DNA from: Acetobacteraceae bacterium
GTDB taxonomy: Bacteria > Pseudomonadota > Alphaproteobacteria > Acetobacterales > Acetobacteraceae
Reading direction: 5' to 3'
NCBI GenBank assembly: GCA_020853405.1
Contig: JADYYZ010000373.1
Coordinates: forward strand, 1-5,757
Length of the DNA: 5,757 bases
Position numbers and translations under genes: made by a program. Positions 1 to 5,757 of this stretch are shown here, in pieces (positions within the stretch are counted from its first letter, which is position 1; each line of letters opens with the position of its first letter). The notes under the pieces are model-generated. The model had not been told where the DNA came from. It made no database searches and saw only the letters and a list, made by a program, of their open reading frames with translations.

Positions 1-195
1 CTGCCGCAGAACCAGGCCTTCTTCGGCGTGCTGCGCCAGGCGATGGCCACCGACCGGCTGGATCCGGTGGGGCTCTATTTCGGTACCAGCAGCGGCGCGC
101 TGTTCGCCAGCGCCGACGAAGGCACACACTTCACCTGCATCGCCCAGCACCTGCCCACCATCACCTCGGTCGAGACATTGGTGGTGCGCGGGTGA
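1..195 (+). CDS. WD40/YVTN/BNR-like repeat protein, C-terminal end (partial)
   Basis: Frame 1 is open from the window edge to TGA at 193-195 and encodes the last 64 residues of a longer protein. The tail reads as the closing blade of a BNR/sialidase-like beta-propeller: a leader around AMATDRLDPVGLYFGT, then an Asp-box-like turn SADEGTHF (the family pattern is S-x-D-x-G-x-x-W/F), then a short terminal strand. Proteins annotated as BNR-repeat glycosyl hydrolase or exo-alpha-sialidase in Proteobacteria often end this way and often sit directly before a MoaD/ThiS-like gene, as here. No catalytic residues are visible in this fragment, so enzymatic activity cannot be claimed; many family members are probably non-catalytic propellers. 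The stop overlaps the next gene's GTG start by 4 bases (GTGA), which points to translational coupling. The family assignment is fairly good and the function is unknown. Confidence 0.75.
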   Translation: MPQNQAFFGVLRQAMATDRLDPVGLYFGTSSGALFASADEGTHFTCIAQHLPTITSVETLVVRG

Positions 196-476
196 AGCCG
201 GAGGGCGCCCATAGCGTGCAGGTCACGATCCCCGCCGCGCTGTGCGCGCTGTTCCCCGGCGCGCCGCGGGAAATCGCGCTCGCCGCGGCGACGGTGGCCG
301 AGGCGATGGCGGCGCTGGATGCGCGCTGGCCGGGCATGCAGGCCCGGCTGTGCGATTCCCGCCCCGCGATCCGCCGCCACATCAACGTTTTCGTCGATGG
401 CGAGCGCGCCGGGCTGGAGACAGCGCTGCGCCCTGGCGCCGAACTGGTGGTGATGACCGCGATCAGCGGCGGCTGA
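192..476 (+). CDS. MoaD/ThiS family ubiquitin-like protein
   Basis: This 94-residue protein has the layout of a beta-grasp sulfur carrier: an N-terminal strand (VQVTIPAAL, residues 9-17), a helix over roughly 34-46 (TVAEAMAALDARW), the strand-turn INVFVDGE (64-71) and the tail RPGAELVVMTAISGG (80-94). The terminal Gly-Gly is the feature that family members have adenylated and converted to thiocarboxylate by a MoeB/ThiF-type enzyme. The GTG start at 192 is chosen because it overlaps the upstream stop as GTGA and gives the full N-terminal strand; no strong ribosome binding site precedes it, so coupled re-initiation is likely. An internal GTG at 216 would remove part of the lead. No MoaE, MoeB, ThiF or ThiG is present nearby, and pairing with a BNR protein is a recurrent arrangement distinct from molybdopterin or thiamine operons. 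A role in cofactor synthesis is therefore not assumed, and the true partner is unknown. Confidence 0.85.
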   Translation: MKPEGAHSVQVTIPAALCALFPGAPREIALAAATVAEAMAALDARWPGMQARLCDSRPAIRRHINVFVDGERAGLETALRPGAELVVMTAISGG

Positions 477-620
477 CTTCGTGCGGCGCTCCGGGCTGCA
501 CCAAAGGCCGGGCGCCCGGACCGGCGCCACGCTCGCCCGGCGAGCCATCGCTGGGCAGCGCCCGACGCCTGAGGGCCAGCCAGGACCGCCATCATCTGGC
601 AAAGCACTTGACCGACGATA
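477..620. other. Convergent intergenic gap without a recognisable gene
   Basis: This is 144 bases between the plus-strand MoaD-like stop and the minus-strand stress-protein stop. It contains a perfect 12-bp palindrome CCGGGCGCCCGG at 508-519 and a short inverted repeat GCTCG-CCCGG-CGAGC at 531-545. Neither is followed by a T-run on either strand, so I do not call a terminator. Open frames crossing it are unsupported by start signals. Confidence 0.6.
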
Positions 621-1499
621 TCAGTGCGACATCAGCACCGGCAGGTTCATCCGGCGCAGCATGCCGCGGGTGACGCCGCCCAGGATCATCTCGCGCAGCC
701 GCGCATGGCCGTAGCCGCCCATCACCAGCAGGTCGGCGCCACGTTCGGTCGCGGTGCGCAACAGCACATCCACCTCGTCCTCGCCGCCCGAGGCAAGCAC
801 CGCGACATCCACCGCCAGCCCGTGCCTCGCCAGGTGGCGGGCGATGTCGGCACCAGGCTGCGGGCCGGTCCGGCCGCCGACGATGTCGGGGTCGATCACC
901 GCCAGCGTCACCGCCTCGGCACCCGCGATCAGCGGCAGCGCATCGTGCAGGGCGCGCGTCGCCTCGCGGCTGCCGTTCCAGGCGATCAGGGCGCGCGTGC
1001 CGGCGGTAGTGAAGCGGCCGCGCGCCGGCGCCAGCAGCACCGGCCGGCCGGCGCCGAACAGCAGCTGCTCGATCAGCAGGTCCTGGCGATGCTGCATCGG
1101 TGATTCCACATCCTCCTGGCCGAGCAGCACCAGGTCGGCGTGCCGCGCATGCAGGGTGAAGGCGGCGCTGGCGCCGTCCTCGACCAGCCGCCATTCGCCG
1201 GCGATGCCGGCGCGCTCCATGGCGGCGCGGAACGCGGTTTCGACCTTCGCCGCATCCTCCAGCGCGTCGGCCCGCAGGCGATCGACCAGGATGCCGAGCC
1301 CCGCCGCGTCGCCGGCGCCGGCGCTGGCCAGCGCCGCGGTCGCCATCACGTCGATCACGTGCAGCCCCACCAGGTGCGCGCCATGCCGGCGTGCCAGCGC
1401 CGCCGCGAAGTCGAGCCGGGCGACATTGCCCGGATCGGTGTCGCACTGCACGACGAGGTCGGCGAGCCGCGATGCCACCTGGCCGGTCCCGGCGCCCAT
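621..1499 (-). CDS. Universal stress protein, tandem UspA domains
   Basis: Starting at the ATG at 1499-1497, this encodes 292 residues, the usual length for a two-domain Usp. Domain 1 (about 10-158) opens with LADLVVQCDTDPGN and lacks a glycine-rich nucleotide loop (its equivalent segment is LVLLGQEDVES). Domain 2 (about 168-292) opens with ALIAWNGSREATRALHDAL and carries the loop GGYGHARLREMILGGVT at 261-277, matching the G-x2-G-x9-G ATP-binding pattern of UspA-type proteins. The likely reading is a cytoplasmic protein in which only the second domain binds ATP, as in many proteobacterial tandem Usps. This start is supported by AGGAGA five bases upstream. However, the same frame is open further upstream through a DUF6522-like domain (see the 621-1889 entry), so a longer fusion product is also possible. 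It lies last in the regulator operon, convergent with the MoaD-like gene. Family certain; start probable. Confidence 0.85.
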   Translation of the reverse strand: MGAGTGQVASRLADLVVQCDTDPGNVARLDFAAALARRHGAHLVGLHVIDVMATAALASAGAGDAAGLGILVDRLRADALEDAAKVETAFRAAMERAGIAGEWRLVEDGASAAFTLHARHADLVLLGQEDVESPMQHRQDLLIEQLLFGAGRPVLLAPARGRFTTAGTRALIAWNGSREATRALHDALPLIAGAEAVTLAVIDPDIVGGRTGPQPGADIARHLARHGLAVDVAVLASGGEDEVDVLLRTATERGADLLVMGGYGHARLREMILGGVTRGMLRRMNLPVLMSH

Positions 1500-1889
1500 G
1501 CTGTTCTCCTGCTGTTGTGGGAATTTCCTGCCGCCACCGCCCTGGGTGCCGGCCGGGTTGGGGTCAATCAGGCGGGGGTCGATCAGGCGGGGGTCGAGCA
1601 GGCGGGCGGCCGGCGGGCCGCGCCGCGATGCCGCAATCACGCGGCCCGATTGGTCAACCACCAGCACGCTCTCGGTGGCGCGGTGGCGCAGCGTCAGCCG
1701 ATGGCGGCCGGCATCGTCGCCCTCGCCGCGCTCGACCAGCGAATAGACGAGGCCCGCGCGCAGCTCCTTCTGGAGGTCGGCCGGGTCCATCCCGAGCGCC
1801 CTGCCGAACAGCGCGGCATCGAGCACCGGGCCGCCTTCATCGAGGCTGACGTTCTGGCCGAGCAGTTCGGGCAGGGATGTGGCGTTCAT
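621..1889 (-). CDS. DUF6522-like domain continuous with universal stress protein (422 codons)
   Basis: From the ATG at 1889-1887 the frame runs 422 codons without a stop. Residues 1-88 resemble the DUF6522 family of small alphaproteobacterial proteins of unknown function, with the segments LFGRALGMDPADLQKELRAG (28-46 region), SLVERGEGDDAGRHRLTLRH (50-69) and VLVVDQSGRVI (75-85). Such proteins are usually free-standing and around 90-100 residues, which is where a stop would be expected here. Instead residues 89-130 form a low-complexity linker containing RLLDP-RLIDP-RLIDP, a Gly run and a Gln run, leading into Met131, the probable independent start of the stress protein. The ATG overlaps the upstream regulator's TGA (ATGA), so translation is probably coupled. 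Either this is a true DUF6522-Usp fusion, or the DUF6522 gene lost its stop codon and two proteins (422 and 292 residues) are made. DUF6522 naming rests on recall of the family pattern; the continuous frame is read directly. Confidence 0.6.
   Translation of the reverse strand: MNATSLPELLGQNVSLDEGGPVLDAALFGRALGMDPADLQKELRAGLVYSLVERGEGDDAGRHRLTLRHRATESVLVVDQSGRVIAASRRGPPAARLLDPRLIDPRLIDPNPAGTQGGGGRKFPQQQENSMGAGTGQVASRLADLVVQCDTDPGNVARLDFAAALARRHGAHLVGLHVIDVMATAALASAGAGDAAGLGILVDRLRADALEDAAKVETAFRAAMERAGIAGEWRLVEDGASAAFTLHARHADLVLLGQEDVESPMQHRQDLLIEQLLFGAGRPVLLAPARGRFTTAGTRALIAWNGSREATRALHDALPLIAGAEAVTLAVIDPDIVGGRTGPQPGADIARHLARHGLAVDVAVLASGGEDEVDVLLRTATERGADLLVMGGYGHARLREMILGGVTRGMLRRMNLPVLMSH
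1505..1510 (-). promoter_or_regulatory. Shine-Dalgarno site for the universal stress protein
   Basis: On the minus strand AGGAGA lies five bases before the ATG at 1499. It sits inside the open frame of the upstream DUF6522-like domain and is the main reason to accept a separate internal start for the 292-residue stress protein. Confidence 0.7.
1560..1604. repeat. Three tandem copies of a 15-bp unit
   Basis: Plus-strand units GGGGTCAATCAGGCG, GGGGTCGATCAGGCG and GGGGTCGAGCAGGCG lie head to tail with only one substitution between neighbours. On the minus strand, in the DUF6522-Usp frame, they encode RLLDP, RLIDP and RLIDP. Because 15 is a multiple of 3, copy-number changes keep the frame. The repeat sits exactly in the linker between the two domains. 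Confidence 0.9.
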
Positions 1890-3310
1890 GCGCGGGCAGC
1901 TCCCGGTTTCTGAAAGGCATAGGCTGCTGCCCCCTTCACGCTGGGGTCGAGCACCAGCCGGTGCTCGAGCGGCGGGTGGGCGCGGTGGCGGCACCCGGCA
2001 CGCTCGCACAGCCGGCAGGACAGGCCGACCCCGACCACCGCCGCATCCGAGGCGAGATCGAGGCCGTCGGCATAGACGATCCGGCCGGCGTGGCTGACAT
2101 CGCAGCCCATGCCGATGGCGTGGGTAACGGGGGGCAGGTGCGGCGGCCCGCCGGGGTGGGCGACGGTGCGGGCGAAGGTGAAGAAGGTGGCGCCGTCGGG
2201 CAGGCGGGCGACCTGGGCGCGCAGCATGCCGGGGGTCGCGAACGCCTGGTGCACCACCCAGCGCGGGCAGGAGCCGCCGAAGCGGCCGAACGGGAAGCCG
2301 GCGGCGGAGAAGCGCTTGGTGACGTTGCCGGCAGGATCGACCCGGATCAGCCAGAACGGCACGCCCCGGGCACTGGGGCGCTGCAGGGTGGACAGGCGGT
2401 GGCAGCATTGCTCGAAACTGACGCCGAAGCGCGCCTTGATCGCCTCGACATCGTGGCGCAGCTCCTGCGCGATGTCGCGGAACGGGCCATACGGCATCAG
2501 CACCGAGCCGGCGAAATAGTTCAGCAGCCCGACGCGGATCAGCGTCTCCGCCTCGCGCGTGGTCGGCTGCGCCGCCTCGATCTCGGCGTCGAACTGGTCC
2601 GGCACCTCCATCAGCCCGAGCTGGCAGGCGAGATGGAAGCCGCGGCTTTCGTGCGGCAGCGATTCGGCGATCAGCAGGGTGCGGGTCCGGGCGTCGTAGC
2701 GGCGCAGCGCGTCATCCATCATCGACGGCGCCAGCACCCGCACCGCGACGCCGTGGCGGGCCGAAAGCCGTTCCGCCAGCGCCCGGTTCATGTGCCCCGG
2801 CGCGGCATCGGCCATGTCGGCGAAGATCGCCTCGGCCCGCTCCTCGAGGTGGGGGAAGTGGTTCATGCGGTCGTGGAAATAGTCGCGCGCCTCCTCGGCC
2901 GGCAGGCGGAACTTCTTGGAGCCGATGCTGATGCCGGCCGAATCCTCGCGCGCGACCCGGAGCGCGCGATAGAGCGCCAGCACTGCCCGCCCCGCGTTCG
3001 GCGCCTGGTCGGACAGCGCCGCGATCTCGGCATCGGGCACCGTCACCTCGCCGCCCAGCAGCGGGTCGGCGAAGACCTCGCGCAGCGCCAGCTCGGCCTC
3101 CGCCCCGCCCGAGGAGAGTGCGGCGAGGTCGGCCTGGAACTTCTCGGCCAGTTTCAGCAGCAGGCTTGCCGTGACGGCGCGCTGGTCGTGCTCGATCAGG
3201 TTCAGGTAGCTCGGCGAGATGCCCAGCGAGACCGCCATCGCCTGCTGCGTCAACCCGTGCGTCTCGCGCAGGCGCCGGACGGTGCGGCCGAGGAAGGTGC
3301 GCTTGGCCAT
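1886..3310 (-). CDS. ScfR/RamB-type XRE family transcriptional regulator
   Basis: This 474-residue DNA-binding protein has the three-part build of short-chain fatty acyl-CoA regulators. The Cro/C1-type helix-turn-helix spans residues 9-63 (LTQQAMAVSLGISPSYLNLIE, starting at 20). The IrrE/ImmA-like middle domain spans about 150-305, where the zinc-protease HExxH is absent and replaced by RGFHLACQLG (223-232), as is typical of the regulators. The DUF2083-like C-terminal domain spans about 310-460 and ends in a Cys cluster C432-x2-C435-x4-C440 followed by RAHPP. Characterised relatives include RamB of Corynebacterium and of Paracoccus and PccR of Rhodobacter, which control acetate, glyoxylate or propionyl-CoA genes. 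It is divergent from aceA across 152 bases, which strongly suggests aceA is a target; whether it activates or represses cannot be read from the sequence. The ATG at 3310 places the HTH at the normal position, though no good ribosome binding site precedes it. Its stop overlaps the next ATG (ATGA). Confidence 0.9.
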   Translation of the reverse strand: MAKRTFLGRTVRRLRETHGLTQQAMAVSLGISPSYLNLIEHDQRAVTASLLLKLAEKFQADLAALSSGGAEAELALREVFADPLLGGEVTVPDAEIAALSDQAPNAGRAVLALYRALRVAREDSAGISIGSKKFRLPAEEARDYFHDRMNHFPHLEERAEAIFADMADAAPGHMNRALAERLSARHGVAVRVLAPSMMDDALRRYDARTRTLLIAESLPHESRGFHLACQLGLMEVPDQFDAEIEAAQPTTREAETLIRVGLLNYFAGSVLMPYGPFRDIAQELRHDVEAIKARFGVSFEQCCHRLSTLQRPSARGVPFWLIRVDPAGNVTKRFSAAGFPFGRFGGSCPRWVVHQAFATPGMLRAQVARLPDGATFFTFARTVAHPGGPPHLPPVTHAIGMGCDVSHAGRIVYADGLDLASDAAVVGVGLSCRLCERAGCRHRAHPPLEHRLVLDPSVKGAAAYAFQKPGAARA

Positions 3311-3341
3311 TTACAGACTTTACAACCTGACGCAGCAATCG

Positions 3342-3399
3342 GCAAAGATCTGCACGTCTTTGCTAATGATCTTGCGCCTTTGCTCTCGCCTTTCGCAAG
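3342..3399. promoter_or_regulatory. Candidate ScfR-type operator cluster
   Basis: CTTTGCT occurs exactly at 3358-3364 and 3378-3384, 20 bp apart, and the inverted form GCAAAG at 3342-3347. CTTGCG (3371-3376) is mirrored by CGCAAG (3394-3399). Family members such as PccR recognise TTTGCAAA-like boxes separated by four bases. Here 3359-3378 (TTTGCTAA-TGAT-CTTGCGCC) and 3379-3398 (TTTGCTCT-CGCC-TTTCGCAA) fit that spacing as two abutting 20-bp units, although individual boxes match only 4 to 7 of 8 positions. Assignment to the neighbouring regulator is inference. Confidence 0.45.
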
Positions 3400-3446
3400 T
3401 GCAGCGTCAAAATCCTGTCTGACGGCGGGACCGACCTGCCGAGATC

Positions 3447-3452
3447 GAGGAG
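3447..3452 (+). promoter_or_regulatory. Shine-Dalgarno site for aceA
   Basis: GAGGAG lies ten bases before the ATG at 3463, slightly far but the best match; a second purine run GAGG at 3455-3458 is closer. It supports the ATG at 3463 as the isocitrate lyase start. Confidence 0.6.
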
Positions 3453-3462
3453 CCGAGGCCAG

Positions 3463-4812
<1,350 letters not shown>

Positions 4813-4822
4813 CCAGTCACGC

Positions 4823-4828
4823 AGGAGA
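4823..4828 (+). promoter_or_regulatory. Shine-Dalgarno site for the small His-rich gene
   Basis: AGGAGA lies seven bases before the ATG at 4836, an ideal spacing. It decides in favour of that start over the in-frame ATG at 4809, which overlaps the aceA stop codon but lacks its own site. Confidence 0.8.
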
Positions 4829-4835
4829 CAGTACA

Positions 4836-5066
4836 ATGAGCGACGGTTCAGAACACGACGATGGCCTGGTGCACAGCCACAGCTGGGCACGCGACGAGGT
4901 GCCGCCGCACGCCGCGGTTTCGGCCGCGGCACGCCCGGCGGCGACCATGAACGACCGCCGGCGCCACCATCATGCGGCGCGCACCGAGCAGGACCACGAT
5001 GACGGCCTGGTGCACGACCACGGCTGGGCACGCGGCGAGCGCCTGGGGGCAGCCGCCGCCGAGTGA
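4836..5066 (+). CDS. Small His/Asp-rich protein with duplicated HDDGLVHxHxWARxE motif
   Basis: I do not recognise this 76-residue protein. It holds two copies of one motif: HDDGLVHSHSWARDE at 7-21 and HDDGLVHDHGWARGE at 54-68, identical at 12 of 15 positions, joined by an Ala/Pro and Arg/His linker that includes HHH (44-46). It contains ten His and many Asp/Glu, no Cys, no signal peptide and no membrane segment, so it is expected to be a small soluble cytoplasmic protein. The regular His/Asp spacing could bind a divalent metal, but that is inference. The DNA copies (4854-4898 and 4995-5039) agree at 39 of 45 bases with two synonymous changes, favouring real coding selection. The start is set by the strong AGGAGA. 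It lies 23 bases after aceA and before a terminator, so it is probably co-expressed with isocitrate lyase. A start at 4809 would add nine residues. Confidence 0.75.
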   Translation: MSDGSEHDDGLVHSHSWARDEVPPHAAVSAAARPAATMNDRRRHHHAARTEQDHDDGLVHDHGWARGERLGAAAAE

Positions 5067-5085
5067 GGCCGGCCGCTTCGGCGGC
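5055..5085 (+). repeat. Inverted repeat spanning the His-rich gene's stop codon
   Basis: GCCGCCGA (5055-5062) and TCGGCGGC (5078-5085) are perfect complements, with a 15-base loop holding the TGA at 5064-5066. There is no T-run. It may simply help cap the 3' end of the message together with the two hairpins downstream. Confidence 0.45.
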
Positions 5086-5100
5086 AGCGGGAGAGCGTGC

Positions 5101-5123
5101 GGGTCGCGGGGGCTCCGCGGCCC
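5101..5123 (+). repeat. Hairpin upstream of the terminator
   Basis: GGGTCGCGG (5101-5109) pairs with CCGCGGCCC (5115-5123) over nine positions, including one T-G wobble, around the loop GGGCT. It is six bases before the terminator hairpin. It has no T-run of its own, so its role is unclear. Confidence 0.5.
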
Positions 5124-5129
5124 GATGCA

Positions 5130-5170
5130 CGGGCCGCCCTGCCAGGTAGGCGGGGCGGCCCGCGATTTTT
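5130..5170 (+). terminator. Rho-independent terminator of the aceA transcript
   Basis: The stem GGGCCGCCCTGCC (5131-5143) pairs with GGCGGGGCGGCCC (5149-5161) over 13 positions with one G-T wobble around the loop AGGTA. C5130-G5162 can extend it, and five T follow at 5166-5170. The T-run is only on the plus strand, so it ends the aceA/His-rich transcript rather than the convergent gene starting beyond it. Confidence 0.85.
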
Positions 5171-5185
5171 GCACCCCTTTTGCGA

Positions 5186-5757
5186 TCAGGCCCCGATCGG
5201 CTCGATCTTCAGTGACGGGCCGGTGCCGCCCGTGGCGCTGCCGCCGGCCAGATCGACCCCCAGATCGGCCCATTGTTCCTGCGCAGGATCGTCGGGCCGG
5301 CCGGCCGAGTCGGATCGTGCCAGCCGGAGCGTCACCCGCGACGAACCGGCGAGCACGCTGATGCGCCGCCCACGCTGACCATCCTCGATCACCGGGGCAG
5401 CAGACACCGGGCCAAGGCCAGCGAGCACGGCATGCAGGTGGCGCACCACCAGCCCGGCGGCGCGCGGCGCGCCGGCGCGGTCGGCCAGTCCGTTGCGCAC
5501 GTAATACCCGCGATCGAAATCGAGCAGCGTATCCAGCCAGGCATCGAGGCGCGGGAAGCACCAGGCAGCGAAGCAGGTCTCGGCCACGCGCGCGGCGATC
5601 CTGTCATCATCGCGCTCGGCGGAATCCGGCCCGCTGCCGGCAAGACAGACCGTGACCGCCGCCACCTCGCGTTCGCTATCCAGCGCGCGCATCGCCTCGA
5701 ACGCATCGCTGCCGGCGGGGATGCGCGTCATCGTCGCCGTGAACGCGGCACGGCGGC
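5186..5757 (-). CDS. Unrecognised protein, probably 5'-truncated by the window edge
   Basis: I do not recognise this protein. The frame is open from the window edge to TGA at 5188-5186. An ATG at 5731-5729 would give 181 residues, but no Shine-Dalgarno sequence precedes it and the eight codons before it (RRAAFTAT) are open, so the true start is probably outside. From that Met the visible parts are an acidic mixed N-terminal third, a segment with two Cys and three Trp/Phe residues (ETCFAAWCFPRLDAWLDTLLDF, roughly 51-72), then RGYYVRNGLADRAG, a hydrophobic helix (AAGLVVRHLHAVLAGLGPV) and a Gly/Ser/Asp-rich tail. There is no signal peptide or clear membrane segment in this part. It is convergent with the aceA unit and is separated from it by the terminator. 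It looks coding from its G/C bias, but no function can be offered. Confidence 0.6.
   Translation of the reverse strand, partial: RRAAFTATMTRIPAGSDAFEAMRALDSEREVAAVTVCLAGSGPDSAERDDDRIAARVAETCFAAWCFPRLDAWLDTLLDFDRGYYVRNGLADRAGAPRAAGLVVRHLHAVLAGLGPVSAAPVIEDGQRGRRISVLAGSSRVTLRLARSDSAGRPDDPAQEQWADLGVDLAGGSATGGTGPSLKIEPIGA

Larger units (their letters stand above)
3311..3462. promoter_or_regulatory. Divergent control region between the regulator and aceA
   Basis: These 152 bases separate two genes transcribed outward and must hold both promoters. The stretch from about 3310 to 3415 is clearly richer in A/T than its surroundings. On the minus strand TTGCCG (3345-3340) and TAAAGT are 17 bases apart and could be a weak -35/-10 for the regulator. 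No convincing -35/-10 pair could be assigned for aceA. Near-repeats TTTACAGAC and TTTACAACC lie next to the regulator's start codon (3310-3327). Confidence 0.6.

Noticed and set aside
508..545. Palindrome and short inverted repeat in the convergent gap as a bidirectional terminator
   Set aside because: No T-run follows on either strand, and short palindromes are common in DNA this GC-rich.
1560..1604. Tandem repeat as a CRISPR array
   Set aside because: The units are directly abutting 15-mers without spacers and lie in a reading frame.
1890..2408. Extension of the DUF6522/stress-protein frame upstream to an ATG at 2408
   Set aside because: This part overlaps the regulator's coding sequence in another frame on the same strand and reads as low-complexity Arg/Pro-rich sequence; the ATG at 1889 with ATGA overlap is the natural start.
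1886..3310. Regulator as an active IrrE/ImmA metalloprotease
   Set aside because: The HExxH zinc motif is missing from the middle domain, as usual for ScfR-type regulators.

Overview
The window is very GC-rich DNA with strong third-position G/C bias. Its gene content (an AceA-type isocitrate lyase beside a ScfR/RamB-type regulator, a DUF6522-like protein, and a BNR-repeat protein paired with a MoaD/ThiS-like protein) suggests an alphaproteobacterium, most likely of the Acetobacteraceae. That placement is inferred from composition and protein resemblance, not from a marker gene.

Layout. (1) Positions 1-476, plus strand: the last 64 codons of a WD40/YVTN/BNR-like repeat protein, overlapped by a 94-residue MoaD/ThiS-type ubiquitin-fold protein ending in Gly-Gly. 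(2) Positions 477-620: a convergent gap with no gene and no convincing terminator. (3) Positions 621-3310, minus strand: an operon reading ScfR-type XRE regulator, then a DUF6522-like domain, then a tandem-domain universal stress protein. The regulator and the DUF6522 start share an ATGA overlap. The DUF6522 frame has no stop and runs through a 15-bp tandem repeat straight into the stress protein, which keeps its own Shine-Dalgarno sequence and ATG. (4) Positions 3311-3462: a divergent intergenic region, less GC-rich than its surroundings, with CTTTGC/GCAAAG half-sites resembling ScfR-family operators. (5) Positions 3463-5066, plus strand: isocitrate lyase (aceA) followed after 23 nt by a 76-residue His/Asp-rich protein carrying a duplicated 15-residue motif. 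(6) Positions 5055-5170: three successive hairpins, the last a strong intrinsic terminator. (7) Positions 5186-5757, minus strand: an unrecognised protein whose start probably lies outside the window.

How the genes may work together: isocitrate lyase opens the glyoxylate bypass for growth on acetate, fatty acids or other C2 precursors. The divergent regulator belongs to a family (RamB, PccR) known to sense short-chain acyl-CoA status and control such genes, so it probably controls aceA and perhaps its own operon. The DUF6522/stress-protein arm and the small His-rich protein would be accessory members of this acetate-response locus. The least explained elements are the duplicated-motif His-rich protein and the in-frame DUF6522-stress-protein fusion.
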